Below, one piece after another: positions 23,521 to 32,145 of a DNA stretch of 64,000 nucleotides. Numbering within the stretch: the stretch's first letter is position 1; every line of letters begins with the position of its first letter. Origin of the DNA: Bacillota bacterium (lineage in GTDB: Bacteria > Bacillota > Negativicutes > Sporomusales > UBA7701); the NCBI GenBank assembly GCA_023415775.1, contig JAEZJM010000029.1, forward strand, positions 1 to 64,000. Direction: 5' to 3'. Below the pieces are notes generated by a model. That model saw only the letters and a list, made by a program, of their open reading frames with translations. It made no database searches and was not told the DNA's origin. Both the position numbers and the translations under genes were made by a program.

Positions 23521-24805
23521 CTTGTACGGCATCATACATGGCGGCGAGGAATTCGGCGGCGTTGGGGATTACCTGCTCATCAATATCGAACGCGGCGTTG
23601 TGGTGGCCGCCGCCGAGGGGGGTGCCGAAGAGGGCGACGAGGGCCTGGCCGCCGCGGTTTTGGACGTGCTGCATGAGGAGGGTGACGTCTTCGGAGGCGT
23701 TGAAGGCGACGGCAGGGAGGATGTGCTTTACGCTGGGGAGGCCGGCGGCGACTTTTTCGGCGAGGGCGAGCAGGGCGGGGGAGTTTTCGGCGACGCCGGC
23801 GACGGCGGCGGGTTTGATTTCGACGCCGAGGCCGTACATTTGGGCGGCGCCGCGGATGATTTCGTGGGCTTTTTCGACCATGTAGGCGTTGATTTCGTTG
23901 GTGACGCCGCGGGTTTCGAAGCGGAAGTAGGCTTTGTCGGGGATGACGTTCCAGGTGGTGCCGGCGGTGTGGTAGCCGACGTTGATGCGGCTGGCACCGA
24001 GGCCGTGGCGGGCGATGGCGTAGAGGTTGGTGATGGCGGCGCAGGAGCCGAGGAGGGCGTTGTTGCCTTGGTCGGGGCGGAGGGCGGCGTGGATGGGCCG
24101 GCCGGTGTAGGTGATTTCGAAGCGGGAGAGGGCCATGAAGCTGTGGACGTTGAGGCAGAGGTGGCCGGTTTCTTTGGCGGCGATGCCGACGTGGCCGCTG
24201 AAGAGGTAGTCGAGGTCGTCGAGGTGGCCGCTGGCGACGAGGGCGGCGGCGCCGCCGAGGTTTTCTTCGTTGGGCTGGAAGAGTATTTTGACGGCGCCGC
24301 GCAGGGTGGCGCGGTTGTCGGCGAAGTGTTTGGCGAGGAGGAGGCCGATGGCGGCGTGGGCGTCGTGGCCGCACATGTGGGCGCAGCCGGGGTTGACGGA
24401 GGCAAAGCCTTCGCGGACGGGCCGGTGGGCGGGGTCGGTGGTTTCGGATGTTTCGTTGGCGTCGATGTCGAAGCGGAAGCCGACGGTGGGGCCGGGAAGG
24501 GCGCCCCGCAGGATGGCGACGACGCCGGTGTGGCCGTCGGCGGCGGGGGCGAGGTATTTTTCGCTGGCGCCGGCTTTGACGGCCTGGGCGTAGGCGGCGG
24601 CGAGCTGTTCGGGGTCGGGGGGCATGAATTGTTTGTCGGCGGGGATGATGTCGCGGCCCATTTTTATTTCGTAGCCCCAGGCGGCGAGTTTTTCGGCGAT
24701 GAAGGCGGTGGCGAAGAGTTCGAGCCAGGCGGGTTGGGGGCAGCGGTGGAGGGCGCGGCGCCACTCGATGGCGGCGGCCTGGTTGGCGGCGATGGATTGG
24801 GTCAT
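23507..24805 (-). CDS. M20-family amidohydrolase, 432 aa
   Basis: A di-zinc peptidase/amidohydrolase of the M20D type (AbgA/IAA-amino-acid hydrolase group), expected to cleave an N-acyl or aminoacyl amide. It shows FRFDIDANE near residue 112, the metal motif CAHMCGHDAHAAIG near 140, NEENLGGA near 180 and GTPLGGGHHN near 405. The middle domain, ALSRFEITYTGRPIHA, is the usual dimerisation/lid region. ATG 24805 follows AAAGGAAGTGTCCAC; the in-frame extension to 25096 crosses a terminator-like hairpin and is not believed. Its last four residues and stop come from repeat A3. Substrate unknown. Confidence 0.9.
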   Translation of the reverse strand: MTQSIAANQAAAIEWRRALHRCPQPAWLELFATAFIAEKLAAWGYEIKMGRDIIPADKQFMPPDPEQLAAAYAQAVKAGASEKYLAPAADGHTGVVAILRGALPGPTVGFRFDIDANETSETTDPAHRPVREGFASVNPGCAHMCGHDAHAAIGLLLAKHFADNRATLRGAVKILFQPNEENLGGAAALVASGHLDDLDYLFSGHVGIAAKETGHLCLNVHSFMALSRFEITYTGRPIHAALRPDQGNNALLGSCAAITNLYAIARHGLGASRINVGYHTAGTTWNVIPDKAYFRFETRGVTNEINAYMVEKAHEIIRGAAQMYGLGVEIKPAAVAGVAENSPALLALAEKVAAGLPSVKHILPAVAFNASEDVTLLMQHVQNRGGQALVALFGTPLGGGHHNAAFDIDEQVIPNAAEFLAAMYDAVQGDRP

Positions 24806-24900
24806 GTGGACACTTCCTTTCGGGGATGGTGTGGTTGGCCTGTATGGGCTGTTGTTTGTATATTTGTCCGCCGGGAGGGAAAAACCTGCCCGGGATAACG

Positions 24901-24926
24901 AAAAAAAGGCTCCCGAAATATCGGGA
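24901..24926 (-). terminator. Terminator-like hairpin upstream of the amidohydrolase
   Basis: On the minus strand, TCCCGA-TATT-TCGGGA-GCC-TTTTTTT. It lies ~95 bases upstream of the amidohydrolase start, so it could end an upstream transcript or attenuate this one. Confidence 0.5.
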
Positions 24927-24927
24927 T

Positions 24928-25654
24928 CATTTTTCCAGATACAAATAGAGGTGTCCGCACCCTGCAGTTCCGCTATGTCCGGGTGCCGGCGTCCGGTCGG
25001 CGTCCACCTCGGCTGCGCCTGGGAGTTACAAAGTTTAAGGGTAAAGCGATCTGCTCTAAATGCAAGATTGCTATGGACATATTTAAGAATGAACATAAAG
25101 CCCCCGACTTGAGTAGTCAGGGGCTTTAATCATTCACATATTAGGGGAGTCCTAGTGGTCGGCACACCAAAAGATAGATTGCCGAGAAGTTCACAAATTT
25201 TCGGGCCGGACACTCGCCCCTTATAACGGCATAACCCGCTTGAAAACGAGTCCGTACACGTGGATGGTCCGGATCGTTTTCTAAGAGGAAATGGCCGCAT
25301 GATTCAATTGTGCATCTCGAAATGCCTTAACAGGCATTTGATATCCTTTACCGGAATTTGATCCTCACCCGCCTCCTCGTATTGTTCTGCCAATTTCCAA
25401 AGCATGGAAATAAATCTACAGGCTACAAGTTGCAACCCACCGCCTACACCTTGAATTAGTCGCTCTTGCGGCTATTTTTTCATTCCACCTCTTCAAAGGG
25501 GAAATACCTGAGTTCGAAGATTTCATTTAGGGCTCGTTTATGCTCTCTCTTGTTAAATCGCAAGCTGCGAGGCGGGTCAAAATCACATAATCACGCATCT
25601 CTACTTCCACCATCAACATACAATTAGACAGCAAAAAAAGGATGGTGGCGATCC
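24928..25654. other. Gene-poor region with hairpin and gene remnants
   Basis: A strong hairpin, AAAGCCCC(C)GACT/AGTCAGGGGCTTT, lies at 25097-25128. A short broken frame is at 25304-25483 (listed separately). I see no intact gene, RNA or known riboswitch in the rest. Composition is AT-richer than the neighbours. Confidence 0.5.
25304..25483 (-). pseudogene. Remnant ORF interrupted by an in-frame TAG at codon 4
   Basis: On the minus strand AGAGGTGGA precedes ATGAAAAAATAG. After the TAG the frame stays open for 55 codons with protein-like content (ERLIQGVGGGLQLVACRF, then LWKLAEQYEEAGEDQIPV and a final LLRHFEMHN). This looks like a small gene inactivated by a nonsense change, or the tail of a lost gene. 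No family recognised. Confidence 0.35.
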
Positions 25655-25978
25655 GTGTCTGTTTTTGAAAACATTACCCCTGAAGAGCTTGGCATTCTCG
25701 CCGCTATCTTAGGTGTCGTCCCCGCCAAGTCCCTAAGCCTTGAAGAGCTAAATGCACTTGGCAATTTTTTAGTGGCCGTAGGTAGCATAATGCTAACCGT
25801 AGCTGCTCAGGGAGAATTGATTAAGGCTCAGAAGGAAGCATCTCAAAAACAGGAAAAGGGATCAAAAAAGCAGGGGGAGGCATCTAAGGTAGAAGATAAG
25901 GATTCAGACAACTCCGTTCAGGAACAAATTAGGGAGCTACGTGAGCAACTCCAGCAACTCATAGCCCAAAAAAAGTAG
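25655..25978 (+). CDS. Small protein, 107 aa, hydrophobic segment plus charged coiled coil
   Basis: GTG start at 25655 with a weak GGATGGTGG upstream. Residues 1-27 contain ITPEELGILAAILGVVPA, 33-50 are hydrophobic (LGNFLVAVGSIMLTVAAQ), and the rest is Lys/Gln/Glu-rich, ending EQIRELREQLQQLIAQKK, a likely coiled coil. Similar 'holin-like or DUF6774-type' small proteins occur in Firmicutes, but I cannot assign it. AT-rich accessory gene. Confidence 0.6.
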   Translation: MSVFENITPEELGILAAILGVVPAKSLSLEELNALGNFLVAVGSIMLTVAAQGELIKAQKEASQKQEKGSKKQGEASKVEDKDSDNSVQEQIRELREQLQQLIAQKK

Positions 25979-26044
25979 AGTACCCAATGGCCGTTTTTGA
26001 GGGTTTAGTTCATTCAGTCCTCCGGGCTTTAGTTTTTTGTTCCC

Positions 26045-26308
26045 TTATTTGCCCCTCGAAGGAGCCTTGTCGAATAGCCTAATCACCCACAACAGAATCA
26101 CCGCGCCGACTGTGCTTGTCACAAGGGAACCGATTATCCCGTAGTGCTGTAAACCGATAAGACTCAGAACCCAATTGCCGATAACGGCGCCAGCAATCCC
26201 GACAATTAGGTCCACCCAAATGCCGAACCCATGGCCGCGCGCTATTTGGCCAGCAAGCCATCCAGCAACGATCCCGATTAAAATGGACCAGACCCAACCG
26301 CCCAGCAT
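26045..26308 (-). CDS. GlsB/YeaQ/YmgE-family small membrane protein, 87 aa
   Basis: The 'transglycosylase-associated' family of small stress membrane proteins. It shows the Gly-rich transmembrane pattern WSILIGIVAGWLAGQIARG, DLIVGIAGAVIGNWVLSLIG and GSLVTSTVGAVILLWVIRLF, three helices as usual for the family. ATG 26308 (MLGGWVW) is chosen because AAAGGGGGTAAAGAA lies just upstream; a start six codons earlier has no such signal. Role in the family: general stress response, molecular function not known. Confidence 0.88.
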   Translation of the reverse strand: MLGGWVWSILIGIVAGWLAGQIARGHGFGIWVDLIVGIAGAVIGNWVLSLIGLQHYGIIGSLVTSTVGAVILLWVIRLFDKAPSRGK

Positions 26309-26470
26309 TTCTTTACCCCCTTTCACAGATAGGCCTTATGTAAATCAATAATAGAATGCCCGCTTAGCTTTGTCATTATGCGGCAAATCATCATTCACTT
26401 TCCAATTGTAATGAACCAAGCATAGGGAATACTAGGTGATGGGTACACCAACAGCAAGGGAGGGATTTGG

Positions 26471-26671
26471 ATGACTGTTCAAAAAGACCTACAAAAGGCA
26501 GTTGCCGCTGCAGAATCGGCCAAAGGCACCTATGCCACATTTGCTCAGGCCACCGAAGACCAGCAAGCAAAGCAAATGTTCGAGCAGATGGTGCATGATA
26601 TGGATCGCCATGTCTCTGCTCTCAACAGCCGCCTCAGCGCCACCGGGCAGAACGAGCAAAGCGAATCCTAA
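26471..26671 (+). CDS. DUF1657-type small protein, 66 aa (first of two)
   Basis: Begins MTVQKDLQKAVAAAESAKGT and continues ATEDQQAKQMFEQMVHDMD, matching the small helical DUF1657 proteins of spore-forming Firmicutes. It should be soluble and form a helical hairpin. ATG follows AAGGGAGGGATTTGG. The next gene, 36 bases downstream, is a clear paralogue (both contain ESAKGTYATFA), so this is a tandem duplication in one operon. The family often accompanies spore-envelope genes; no such gene is adjacent here. Confidence 0.8.
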   Translation: MTVQKDLQKAVAAAESAKGTYATFAQATEDQQAKQMFEQMVHDMDRHVSALNSRLSATGQNEQSES

Positions 26672-26707
26672 TCCGGCACCCAAACAATCAATACAAGGAG
26701 GCAAATC

Positions 26708-26965
26708 ATGACAGTAAAGAAAGACCTGGAAAAAGCCCTGGCTGCCGCCGAATCCGCCAAGGGAACCTATGCGACATTCGCCACCTCCACCGACGACCAA
26801 ACTGCAAAGCAGTCATTCCAACAAATGTCGCAGGATATGGACCGCCACATTTCGGCGATTCAATCCCGCCTTAACTCTACAGCCCAGAACAATATAAGCA
26901 GTTCCACTTCGGCTTCGGGTAGCGTTACCAGCGCCATCGAAAGCAATCAGCAGGACTATACTTAA
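26708..26965 (+). CDS. DUF1657-type small protein, 85 aa (second of two)
   Basis: Paralogue of the preceding gene (MTVKKDLEKALAAAESAKGT, then TDDQTAKQSFQQMSQDMD). It differs by a Ser/Thr-rich tail of ~25 residues (NISSSTSASGSVTSAIES) that the first copy lacks. ATG follows CAAGGAGGCAAATC. The pair ends at a strong terminator. Function unknown. Confidence 0.8.
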   Translation: MTVKKDLEKALAAAESAKGTYATFATSTDDQTAKQSFQQMSQDMDRHISAIQSRLNSTAQNNISSSTSASGSVTSAIESNQQDYT

Positions 26966-26996
26966 GGAGGAGGCTTTGCCTAGTTCCGCAAACAAT

Positions 26997-27038
26997 AAAA
27001 GCCAGGAGCCGCGCGGATTCGCGGGCTCCTGGCTTTAT
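26997..27038 (+). terminator. Rho-independent terminator
   Basis: AAAAGCCAGGAGCC and GGCTCCTGGCTTTATTT pair around GCGCGGATTCGCG, which itself can form a smaller stem. Confidence 0.9.
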
Positions 27039-27197
27039 TTCCGGCATGTAACCTCGAACCGGGGTTTGTAATTAGGCCGCCTGCAGACGGCCTTATGTTT
27101 GCGGCGGTCTATTTAGCCTTGTAGCCTGCATAATTATAGGGAATTAGGCCTTTGGAAAACAATCCGATGCGCTTACGAAACTTTGGGGGGCGAATTT

Positions 27198-27617
27198 ATG
27201 GTGATTTTCTATGCGTTGCTCGGTATGCTGTGCTGGGGGCTCGCACCGCTTTTCGGCAAAATAGGGCTGAGCGGTGTAAATCCGGTAACAGCCATCTGCT
27301 TACGGACGATGATTGCCGGGACCCTGGTGGTCGGCTGGGCATTTGGCACCCGCGGCTATTATGATATTGTTCAGATCCCGTTCGCCCTCTGGGTATTCAT
27401 CGCCATCGAAGCAGTCCTCGCCACCTTACTGGGCGATCTTGCCTATTTTGTCGCCCTGAAGCATGGCAATGTAAACGTCGTGTCCTTGATAATGTCGTGT
27501 GCGCCGGTGGTAACCATTGTTTCCAGCTATCTGTTCATGGATGAAGTTGTTACAGCTAAACAGGTTATGGGAGGCGTACTTATTTCCTCCGGGCTTGTTC
27601 TAGTGTGCTGGGACTAA
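27198..27617 (+). CDS. Half-size EamA-family transporter, 139 aa
   Basis: A single EamA repeat of the drug/metabolite transporter superfamily: ALLGMLCWGLAPLFGKIGL at the start, VTAICLRTMIAGTLVVGWAF, LLGDLAYFVALKHGNVNVV and a closing VVTIVSSYLFMDE...GVLISSGLVLVC, with about five helices. Half-size members work as dimers. ATG 27198 is preceded by GGGGGG; a TTG at 27183 is in frame but lacks a signal. The gene converges on the MATE gene, overlapping by four bases at the stops. Confidence 0.85.
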   Translation: MVIFYALLGMLCWGLAPLFGKIGLSGVNPVTAICLRTMIAGTLVVGWAFGTRGYYDIVQIPFALWVFIAIEAVLATLLGDLAYFVALKHGNVNVVSLIMSCAPVVTIVSSYLFMDEVVTAKQVMGGVLISSGLVLVCWD

Positions 27618-28924
27618 CGGACAGCGCGGATCGTCGCGCGGTAACGCATTGCTAGAATGACGCTCCGCACGAAATAGTCGGCAGCGGTGATATACCATAC
27701 GACCGGAATATCGAAGCCTAGTTTCCCAATTAATATCCAGCAGAGGGGAAGCCTGACAAGCCATATCCCGATAATAGTGCTCAGCATGGGCCACTTAGTA
27801 TCGCCGGCGGCACGCAGCGCGTTGCCAAGAACAAAGGTAACGGCCAGCGTCGGTTGTTCCAGCATAGCTAAAGATAGGCATGCGGCTGCCCGGCTTCTTG
27901 TTGATGCGTCGTTGGTAAAAGGCATCACCAGCGCCTCGGCAAAATAGAAATACCCCAGGCCGATCGCCGTCATACTCGCTATGGAAAAGCTCAAAATAAA
28001 CCGCGTGTAACGGTTGGCCAGGTCGGGTGACTTCTCGCCTAAAGCTCTCCCGACTAGCGCGAGGGTAGTTGCCGCTAAGCAGGCGCCAACCGCCAGTGAA
28101 ACCCCTTCTATTTGTTGGGCAACCTGGTTGGCTGCAAACGCCTCCGCCCCGATGTCCACCAGGATTAACACGAAGAGCGAAAAACCTAGCTGCAGGAAGC
28201 ATTGCTCGATGATCACCGGGGAGCTTATCCTGCAGATACTCCGGACAAGACCCGGCTCCCCAACGAATACGTGACGCCACGAAAATCTCAGATTAGAATG
28301 GCGCGCAATCAATAGTAGGCAAAACACTAATCCGGCCGCCGCAGATAGGCAGACAGCCCAAGCTATGGCCAAGATCCCCGATCCCGGCCAAACGAAAACA
28401 AAGAAGTTTCCCAGAACAAGACCGATCGTCGAGCAGAAGGCGCTCAACCTGAACGCGTCGCCGGTTGCGCCCATTCCCTGGAGTACGCTCTTGCCAACCT
28501 GTATCGATAGCAGAAATGGTAATGCGAGCCAGAAAAGACGCGCCATCGCGGGTAATTCTGCAGAATCGACATCGGCTTCAGGCAGTAGGCGGTCGCTAAA
28601 AACCCAGCCGGTGAGCGCTAGTGCGAGTCCAACCCCAAAAGAGCCGGCCAGGGTTTTACTCACGACCATCCGGGACGCGAACCAATCCCTGGCACCGGTT
28701 GCGCGAGCCACCATAACGGCGGCACCTGTCCCGACACTCCCAAATATGCCGATCAGTGAGGCCTGGACGAGGCCGGCGACGGTATACTCGGCAAGACACC
28801 CGGTACCGAGTCTATTGATCAGTGAAACCAGAGCAGCACCTACCAAGGCGCTGTAGGCTTCATCCAGCAGAACCGGGCCGCCAACCGCCGTAACATTTGC
28901 GAACAGCCTGCGGTAGTCGTTCAT
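27614..28924 (-). CDS. MATE-family efflux transporter, 436 aa
   Basis: Na+- or H+-coupled multidrug/metabolite exporter with twelve predicted helices in two halves. Typical elements: GGPVLLDEAYSALVGAALVS in helix 1, GTGAAVMVARATGA near residue 70, the second-half start SSPVIIEQCFLQLGFSLFV, and QVAQQIEGVSLAVG near 268. The start ATG at 28924 gives the standard length. The region upstream contains an AACTCGGC/GCCGAGTT hairpin (28955-28978). It diverges from the decarboxylase gene, so the two may share a control region. Confidence 0.92.
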   Translation of the reverse strand: MNDYRRLFANVTAVGGPVLLDEAYSALVGAALVSLINRLGTGCLAEYTVAGLVQASLIGIFGSVGTGAAVMVARATGARDWFASRMVVSKTLAGSFGVGLALALTGWVFSDRLLPEADVDSAELPAMARLFWLALPFLLSIQVGKSVLQGMGATGDAFRLSAFCSTIGLVLGNFFVFVWPGSGILAIAWAVCLSAAAGLVFCLLLIARHSNLRFSWRHVFVGEPGLVRSICRISSPVIIEQCFLQLGFSLFVLILVDIGAEAFAANQVAQQIEGVSLAVGACLAATTLALVGRALGEKSPDLANRYTRFILSFSIASMTAIGLGYFYFAEALVMPFTNDASTRSRAAACLSLAMLEQPTLAVTFVLGNALRAAGDTKWPMLSTIIGIWLVRLPLCWILIGKLGFDIPVVWYITAADYFVRSVILAMRYRATIRAVR

Positions 28925-28954
28925 ATGCCACCTCGGCCTATTGATAGCAAATAA

Positions 28955-28978
28955 ACAACTCGGCGTGCAGCCGAGTTT
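28955..28978. promoter_or_regulatory. Inverted repeat between divergent genes
   Basis: AACTCGGC-GTGCA-GCCGAGTT between the MATE and decarboxylase starts, followed by TATATTTTAT. Possibly an operator or a terminator for the plus strand. Confidence 0.4.
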
Positions 28979-29049
28979 ATATTTTATGACCAGTCGTTCG
29001 GTCTTAGCATAGGATATTACGGTCTGAGTCCAAAAGGGGGCCGTAGTTT

Positions 29050-30501
29050 GTGAGCGATTTTGATATCCCGCTTGTGACAGCGCTAAGACAATACGGCGGG
29101 GGGAAGACTGTACGCTTCCATATGCCTGGACACAAAGGAACAGCTTTCACCCGCGAAATCGAGGAGGTACTCGGGTCACAGTGCTTCCGTTCCGATGTTA
29201 CCAATATCCCGGGCATGGATGACTTGCACCAGCCACGCGGAATAATCAGGGAAGCCCAAAACAACGCCGCTGCGCTCTTTGGTGCGGACAGAACGCACTT
29301 TCTCATAAACGGCTGCAGCTGCGGCCTCCAGGCTCTCGTTATGGCTGTTTGCCAAAATGAAGAAAAAATAATTCTGCCGCGCAACATTCACCGTTCCGTG
29401 CTCTCAGGCGTTATTTTGAGCGGTGCACGGCCCGTATATTATCTCCCCCCCTACTGCAAGCCTTATGGAATACCCCTGGGTTCTGAGCCGGGAGACATCA
29501 TCAACTGCCTGGAAGAACACCCGGACGCGAAGGCGGTGCTAGTCGTTAGCCCTACGTATTACGGCGTGGTTTCCGATATAAGGTCTATCGCCGAAGAAGT
29601 CCACCGCCGCGGAATCCCGCTGCTGGTAGACGAAGCCCACGGTGCGCACCTCTATTTCCATCCCAGACTGCCGGAAGGGGCTCTAACCGCCGGGGCCGAC
29701 TGCGTTATCCACGGGACCCATAAGATGATCGGTGCGTTTACTCAGGCGGCCATGTTGCATACACTGGGCGACCGCATAAATCCGCAACGCCTGGAAGCGG
29801 CGTTGCGGATACTGCAAAGCACAAGTACTTCGTATCTTTTGCTCGCCTCGCTGGAAGCAGCCTGCGCCGCCATGGCCAACAACGGCAAAGCTCTTTTCGC
29901 CGAAGCTCTCGCCATAGCCGAATACGCACGGTCAGAGCTCGCTAAATTGGAGCTTTCCGTTTTTTCTTCTGAAAATAGGAGCGAGTTGGGCATCTTTGAT
30001 ATGGATGTCACGAGGATCACCATCTCGATGAAACGATTAGCAATAACCGGATACGACGCCGAGAAGCTGTTGAGGGAGCAACACGACATACAGGTGGAGA
30101 TGTCGGACTTGAATAATATCCTGCTGCTGATTACCCCGGGGAATAGATTTGGAGACATCGACCGCCTTTGCGCCACGCTTGGGACTATGCTTAAGCAACC
30201 GTTGCGCCAGGACCGCCGGTGGGATTGCTCCGATATCGAGCCGTACACTTTTCTGCCGCCCCAAGCATTAACGCCCCGGCAAGCCTTTTTCCGCCCCGCC
30301 GTCCCGGTACCGCTGGTTTCGTCACTTGGCCGGATTGCCGGCGAGGCAATTGCCTGTTATCCTCCCGGCGTGCCGATAATCTGTCCCGGAGAAATATTCA
30401 CCGCGGAGATTATCGATTATCTTCTGTGTTTGCGGACAGCCGGAGCCGTTTTTCAGGGCTGTCACGATTCCCAGCTGCAGATGGTGCAAGTCGTCCTTTA
30501 G
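29050..30501 (+). CDS. Orn/Lys/Arg-type PLP decarboxylase, 483 aa
   Basis: Aminotransferase fold I decarboxylase, group III short form (SpeA/YaaO type), which makes a polyamine precursor from Arg, Lys or Orn. It shows VRFHMPGHKG near residue 21, DVTNIPGMDDLHQPRG near 51, LLVDEAHGAHLYFHP near 190 and the PLP lysine in HGTHKMIGAFTQ near 222. The C-terminal domain ends IIDYLLCLRTAGAVFQGCHD. Substrate cannot be told from sequence. The GTG start at 29050 is preceded by a G-rich stretch. It converges on the VanW gene, overlapping by four bases. Confidence 0.93.
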   Translation: MSDFDIPLVTALRQYGGGKTVRFHMPGHKGTAFTREIEEVLGSQCFRSDVTNIPGMDDLHQPRGIIREAQNNAAALFGADRTHFLINGCSCGLQALVMAVCQNEEKIILPRNIHRSVLSGVILSGARPVYYLPPYCKPYGIPLGSEPGDIINCLEEHPDAKAVLVVSPTYYGVVSDIRSIAEEVHRRGIPLLVDEAHGAHLYFHPRLPEGALTAGADCVIHGTHKMIGAFTQAAMLHTLGDRINPQRLEAALRILQSTSTSYLLLASLEAACAAMANNGKALFAEALAIAEYARSELAKLELSVFSSENRSELGIFDMDVTRITISMKRLAITGYDAEKLLREQHDIQVEMSDLNNILLLITPGNRFGDIDRLCATLGTMLKQPLRQDRRWDCSDIEPYTFLPPQALTPRQAFFRPAVPVPLVSSLGRIAGEAIACYPPGVPIICPGEIFTAEIIDYLLCLRTAGAVFQGCHDSQLQMVQVVL

Positions 30502-31418
30502 TATCGGGCGGACCGCTCAACCAATTCGGGGAAGGGACTATAAAAGCTTAGTCCTTTACTCTTGGTCGAAATTGTTCCGTCGGCATTCTCAATAGTCACC
30601 CATGATTTCACGACATAGCCCTCGGAGCCGGGGAGCACTACTCTTTCCTCGTTGGGGCCGAGCGCGGGGTTGCGCCGGTATTTCTTCCAGAAGCTAAGCT
30701 TTTTTAGCACTTTATGGTGCCAGATGATCCGCGGCGGGGTGACGAACCCGTAGGCCGCCAAATAAAGATCATCGTCAACTTTCTGGGCCCAGAGCATTAC
30801 CGAACGGTCTGTGTTGTTGCGAAACCGGAAATCTTTTGAACCATAATAGACGGTGGCGTCCTGCCCGGGAGGGACATACGGAACAGTCATCCCGTGGGCG
30901 TACCGCTGGATGATGTCAAAGTTGCAGAAGGTCGCGACATTATATGTGACGGAAGCAATTTTACAGACGCCGCCGCCAACCGTCGTTATCATCGACGTTC
31001 CCTTGTAAGTCGGTCCGGGACGATAGCCGCGCTTTTGGGTATACGGTCCTATTGTGCTGTTCTGGGAGTAAATCTTGCCGGGAAGTATGACAGTTCCGGC
31101 CAGTTTTCTCGCCGCGAGACCAATATTGTAATCTTCGCCGGGGAGCGGGTCTTTCAGGGTGGCCCTGTAAGCGGCCATGAGGCGTGGATTCCCGTAACGC
31201 TTCAAGGCGGCGAGAAACGCGCCGTCCTGTTCCCATGGCAATGGACCTTCGTAGGGCCGGTCCATTTGGGGAAACTCGGGGTAAGCGTCTTCACTTTCGA
31301 AGTGTAATATCTTAAATACCTGGCTGACGCTTTCGTCAACTTCCTCCAGGTAAAGGACAAGCCCGCCTCCCACTATGGCGGAAGCGAGGATGAAAAATAG
31401 AAGTATCTTCTTCAGCAC
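30498..31418 (-). CDS. VanW-family protein, 306 aa
   Basis: Membrane-anchored or secreted: residues 5-25 (ILLFFILASAIVGGGLVLYL) form an uncleaved helix or signal. The VanW domain covers about 90-230, with YNIGLAARKLAGTVILPG, YSQNSTIGPYTQKRGYRPGP, TTVGGGVCKIASVTYNVA and a HGMTVPYVPPGQDATV ending. The family is widespread in spore formers and is named from vancomycin-resistance clusters; its role is unproven, probably in cell-wall or spore-coat biology. There is no van gene nearby. Confidence 0.9.
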   Translation of the reverse strand: MLKKILLFFILASAIVGGGLVLYLEEVDESVSQVFKILHFESEDAYPEFPQMDRPYEGPLPWEQDGAFLAALKRYGNPRLMAAYRATLKDPLPGEDYNIGLAARKLAGTVILPGKIYSQNSTIGPYTQKRGYRPGPTYKGTSMITTVGGGVCKIASVTYNVATFCNFDIIQRYAHGMTVPYVPPGQDATVYYGSKDFRFRNNTDRSVMLWAQKVDDDLYLAAYGFVTPPRIIWHHKVLKKLSFWKKYRRNPALGPNEERVVLPGSEGYVVKSWVTIENADGTISTKSKGLSFYSPFPELVERSARY

Positions 31419-31587
31419 TTTCTCACCTGAGGCTTGGCGCTTTAAAAGCTAACGCCTCTAGGCAAATATATGTGCGTAGGCATCTGATTCTTACCGCTTT
31501 TTCGCCCCAAGGACTCGCAAAATTTATCGGCATCCCCCCAATACATTTCTACGGCTTAGGATAAGCCCTAACTCTCCCTCCATAATC

Positions 31588-31620
31588 AAAAGCCCCCCGG
31601 CTTTTCCGGAGGGACTTTTA
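31588..31620 (-). terminator. Terminator for the Cys/Gly-Phe-rich protein gene
   Basis: On the minus strand, AAAAGTCCCTCCGG, loop AAAA, GCCGGGGGGCTTTT: an imperfect stem with a T-run, 34 bases past the stop. Confidence 0.8.
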
Positions 31621-31653
31621 AGGGAGGTAACTTTACGCTGGTAAGGATTCTAT

Positions 31654-32145
31654 TCAAAAGCGACGGAAGCGCCGGAATCCGAAAAACGGGAAGAACGGAA
31701 AGAATGGGAAAAAACCAAATCTGCGGAATCCGCCGAATCCGCCGAATCCGCCGAATCTGCCGAATCTGCCGAACCCGCCAAATCTGCCGAACCCGCCGAA
31801 CCCGCCGAATCTGCCGAACCCGCCGACTCTGCCGAACCCGCCGAATATCGGCGGATCGCCAGGAGGATCGTCCATCGATCCAGTGTCCGCTGGTGCACCA
31901 CACATCGGGCACTGGCCGTGTCGGCTGTCATCATACTCGTGGCCGCAGCAAGGACACACTTTACAGATTTCGCAGCAGCAATTCTGATAAACTCTGTACT
32001 TAGAGGTAAACGTTCCGAGGCATCTCCTCTCACATTTCGGCATACACTCGCACTCTGGCATGCACTCATGTTCCGGCATGCACTCACATTCGGACATATG
32101 GTCACGTTCCGGCATATACTCGCGCCCTGAGCTATACGACTTCAT
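31654..32145 (-). CDS. Cys-rich protein with zinc ribbon and Gly-Phe-rich tail, 163 aa
   Basis: Three parts are visible. Residues ~10-45: tandem Cys/Met/Glu motifs (CECMPEHECMPECECMP). Residues ~55-90: a zinc-ribbon-like segment with CCCEICKVCPCCGHEY and GQCPMCGAP. Residues ~100-163: an extreme low-complexity tail of GGFGRFGGFG units ending FFPFFPFFPFFGF. I start at ATG 32145, ten bases after AAGGAGGGACG; a start at 32196 has no signal. A function as a structural spore or envelope protein is plausible but unproven. It faces the 58-aa Cys/His protein across ~280 bp. Confidence 0.75.
   Translation of the reverse strand: MKSYSSGREYMPERDHMSECECMPEHECMPECECMPKCERRCLGTFTSKYRVYQNCCCEICKVCPCCGHEYDDSRHGQCPMCGAPADTGSMDDPPGDPPIFGGFGRVGGFGRFGGFGGFGRFGGFGRFGRFGGFGGFGGFRRFGFFPFFPFFPFFGFRRFRRF

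Noticed and set aside
24806..25096. Longer start for the M20 amidohydrolase
   Set aside because: It would run through a terminator-like hairpin and has no family similarity; ATG 24805 has AAAGGAAG upstream.
31740..31850. CRISPR-like short tandem repeat
   Set aside because: The units are 9-15 bp without spacers and encode the Gly-Phe tail of a protein; there are no cas genes in the window.
31704..32003. Arg/Ile/Cys-rich plus-strand frame over the GF-repeat gene
   Set aside because: Antisense of the GGATTC-type DNA repeats; no ribosome binding site.
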